Source of the DNA: Earliella scabrosa
Taxonomy: Eukaryota; Basidiomycota; Agaricomycetes; Polyporales; Polyporaceae
Length of the DNA: 64,000 nucleotides
NCBI GenBank assembly: GCA_022605405.1
Contig: JABYQQ010000032.1
Span: 315,751-379,750, forward strand
Direction of reading: 5' to 3'
Shown here: in pieces, positions 62,601-64,000 of the stretch
Position numbering within the stretch: position 1 is the stretch's first letter
Layout of the letters: every line of letters begins with the position of its first letter
Notes under the pieces: generated by a model
The model's input: only the letters and a program-made list of their open reading frames with translations
Database searches by the model: none
What the model was told of the DNA's origin: nothing
Position numbers and translations under genes: made by a program

Positions 62601-64000
62601 TCCTTGTAGCCCGTGTCCTCGACGAAGTACGCCCATCCGCCTCCTAGAATCGGATCCTTGTCCTCGTCGGATATTGCACGCCGCTTCAGACGGAAGCACG
62701 CATCGAGGGCGACAGTAACCGCATACAGATATCTAGCATACACGTCCGTCAGCAGCAAGACTCAATTCGACGAAGCCGAGGCTCACTTAAGGTCGTCTGA
62801 AACGGTGTCCCAGTTATCGGGAAGGTTGACGCCTGGGCGCGGACACGCAGGACAGCGCAGAGCTAGTTCTCCGGGGCGGGTACCGTTCACCCCACTGGGA
62901 TCATGACCCCGTCCAGCTCTCTTCAGAAGCTTCAGATGTCGCCACTGCGCAACCACGCGCATGAACGCTTTGTAGCGGTCTTGTGCCTTCTGCGTCCGCG
63001 TGTTGTCGGTCATGCGCTCGAGGGATCGGTAGTAGTCGTACATTGAGATCTTGCCCTGCAGACTCTGTATGTGATAATGCTCGAGGAGACCGAACGTGAA
63101 AGCCGTGTTCGGCTCACAGTCCGTCGCTGGCCATAGATCGTGGCGGAGAAGTTGTTGGACGATGTTGCCGGCCTGTCCAGCGCGGTCACATCCACAGAAG
63201 TCGATCGCGAGAAGGTGGCGACCGTTCACGTGGATTGCACAGAAGTCGTCGCGAGATCGGATGGGATTGGAGCATGCGGTGCGGTCGTGCTGGTGGCCAA
63301 GCTGAATGCGGAGTCCTAGGGCTTTGAGAGTGGTATCTTCAAACATCTTGCCAGTCCATCGCTAAATGAGATATAATTTTCAGACGCAATCCTCACCAAG
63401 AGAAAGACTACACGTACCTTGACACGGTGGTATGGGTTCTCGGCGTGGGCACGAACTGTACAAGCCTCGCAGCGCAACGGCGCCGGCGTACAGCTCATGC
63501 ATCGGATGACCGCTCTTCCCGGAGCACTCCGGTCTGGGCAATCGCGACAAAGCTCGTTGTTGTTCTTGCCGCGTCCATCGCGTAGCAACATTTCTTGGAG
63601 GAACATGTCGCGCTGGGGTATGAAGAGTTTCATGGGTTCATCCTAGGTACCTGGTTAACCACAGACTCATGCCAAATTGGCTCATGTAACACACTCACCG
63701 AGCTCACATACCGAGTCGGCTTCGCGCCACCGTCCTCCGGGCTGCCGCCAACAACGTCCTGCGCTTCTGCGTCGAACTCGGGGACCAGGAATGCGTCCCA
63801 GTCATCTCCGGCGGGTTGGTTCGAGCCGGACGCCGTCGAGTGATCGCCATTCGAGGGGTCTGCACTAGTAGAGACGGGAGGTAGTGCGACAGAATCGCGA
63901 AGAATACGTCGGCGGTCTCCCGACATGTTGTCGACAGAAAACTCGGCCACGGAATTGCTGGGACGAAGCACATCTGCCGATGTGAGTATGAAGTCGGCGG
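59700..64000 (-). CDS. KDZ (Kyakuja-Dileera-Zisupton) transposase with CxC2-like cysteine cluster, partial
   Basis: This is a large multi-exon gene whose N-terminus runs off the right edge. In order on the minus strand: the N-terminal region (FSVDNMSGDRRRILRDSVAL), a CxC2-like cluster (ELCRDCP, RCMSCTPAPLRCEACTVRAH), VNGRHLLAIDFCGCDRAG, FMRVVAQWRHLKLLKRAGRG then PGELALRCPACPRPG, and YAVTVALDACFRLKRRAISD then LGGGWAYFVEDTGY. Next comes STCVGLSAVDHANTKFSKGY then AATGIGAVSCARHQFWLAQG, INMDYIFVCAIREY, LVSYDIACQWSQGL, VIPKLHFGSHKQEG, NYRVGAARTDGEGPERNW and a C-terminal coiled region ending ECYD at 59700. The catalytic core resembles RNase H-fold DDE transposases. All junctions I checked keep the frame. 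A hAT element lies in the intron between QYGNQSE and ISTCVGLS, so splicing should still remove it. No TET/JBP gene, often linked to fungal KDZ elements, is visible here. Confidence 0.9.
61814..62525. mobile_element. hAT-type non-autonomous element, copy B (712 bp)
   Basis: Same terminal repeats (TAGTGTTGCAGGG / CCCTGCAACACTA) and the same length as copy A, with an exact 8-bp target duplication GTTTAGTT (61806-61813 and 62526-62533). The two copies appear identical base for base where I compared them. It sits between a KDZ splice donor (GTACGTAC at 62569 on the minus strand) and acceptor (TTTAG at 61790), that is, inside an intron. Confidence 0.93.
62205..62286 (+). other. tRNA-like segment inside hAT copy B
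   Basis: Exact repeat of the segment in copy A. The A-box-like TGGCTCAGCTGG is at 62212-62223 and the B-box-like GAGTTCAATTCC at 62263-62274. The acceptor and anticodon stems do not fold, so a working tRNA is unlikely. Confidence 0.5.

Noticed and set aside
1..64000. CRISPR arrays, operons, bacterial promoters or ribosome binding sites
   Set aside because: Spliceosomal introns and the gene families show a eukaryotic nuclear genome. No regularly spaced short repeats were seen.

Overview
This window looks like nuclear DNA of a mushroom-forming basidiomycete (Agaricomycetes). Genes are dense and split by many 45-75 nt GT-AG introns, GC is high, and the mobile elements (KDZ transposase, large RepHel Helitron, Ty3-type LTR element with gag-pro-pol) are typical of that group. 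Gene models were spliced by eye from GT/AG sites and conserved motifs.

Left part, 1-15.5 kb, is ordinary host chromosome. In order: the clathrin adaptor AP-1 mu subunit (minus, running off the left edge), a PQ-loop membrane protein, a Ser/Pro-rich protein of unknown function, an intron-containing tRNA-Arg(UCG), an F-box protein, an Aro8-type aminotransferase, and a secreted S53 (sedolisin) peptidase.

Middle, 16-33 kb, is a graveyard of host gene copies. Four intron-bearing but broken copies of conserved genes lie side by side in mixed orientation: Sla2/End4, PP4 regulatory subunit 3 (Psy2/SMEK), a Whi3-like RNA-binding protein and an ERK-type MAP kinase. A 712-bp hAT-type non-autonomous element sits in the PP4R3 copy.

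33.1-47.6 kb is one nearly complete LTR retrotransposon on the minus strand. It has 1005-bp LTRs, a 4-bp target duplication and a polypurine tract. It carries three antisense, intron-containing accessory genes between pol and the 3' LTR. Its pol is damaged by a 28-bp triplication and by a 2.6-kb inverted-repeat element that stands where the integrase core should be. The retrotransposon split a pre-existing ORF; deleting it in silico with one target copy restores that ORF in frame.

47.6-59 kb holds a Helitron: a single 1948-codon Rep-helicase ORF, two further same-strand ORFs (an F-box/nucleotidyltransferase-like protein and the split Pro/Ser/Thr-rich ORF), and, head to head with the helicase, a copy of the ribonucleotide reductase small subunit that is intact except for one nonsense codon. 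The split ORF ties this Helitron to the pseudogene block across the retrotransposon. I therefore suggest, as inference, that one large Helitron captured up to five host genes and was later invaded by an LTR element, an inverted-repeat element and hAT.

59.7-64 kb is a KDZ transposase gene (minus, running off the right edge). A second copy of the 712-bp hAT element, apparently identical, sits inside one of its introns.
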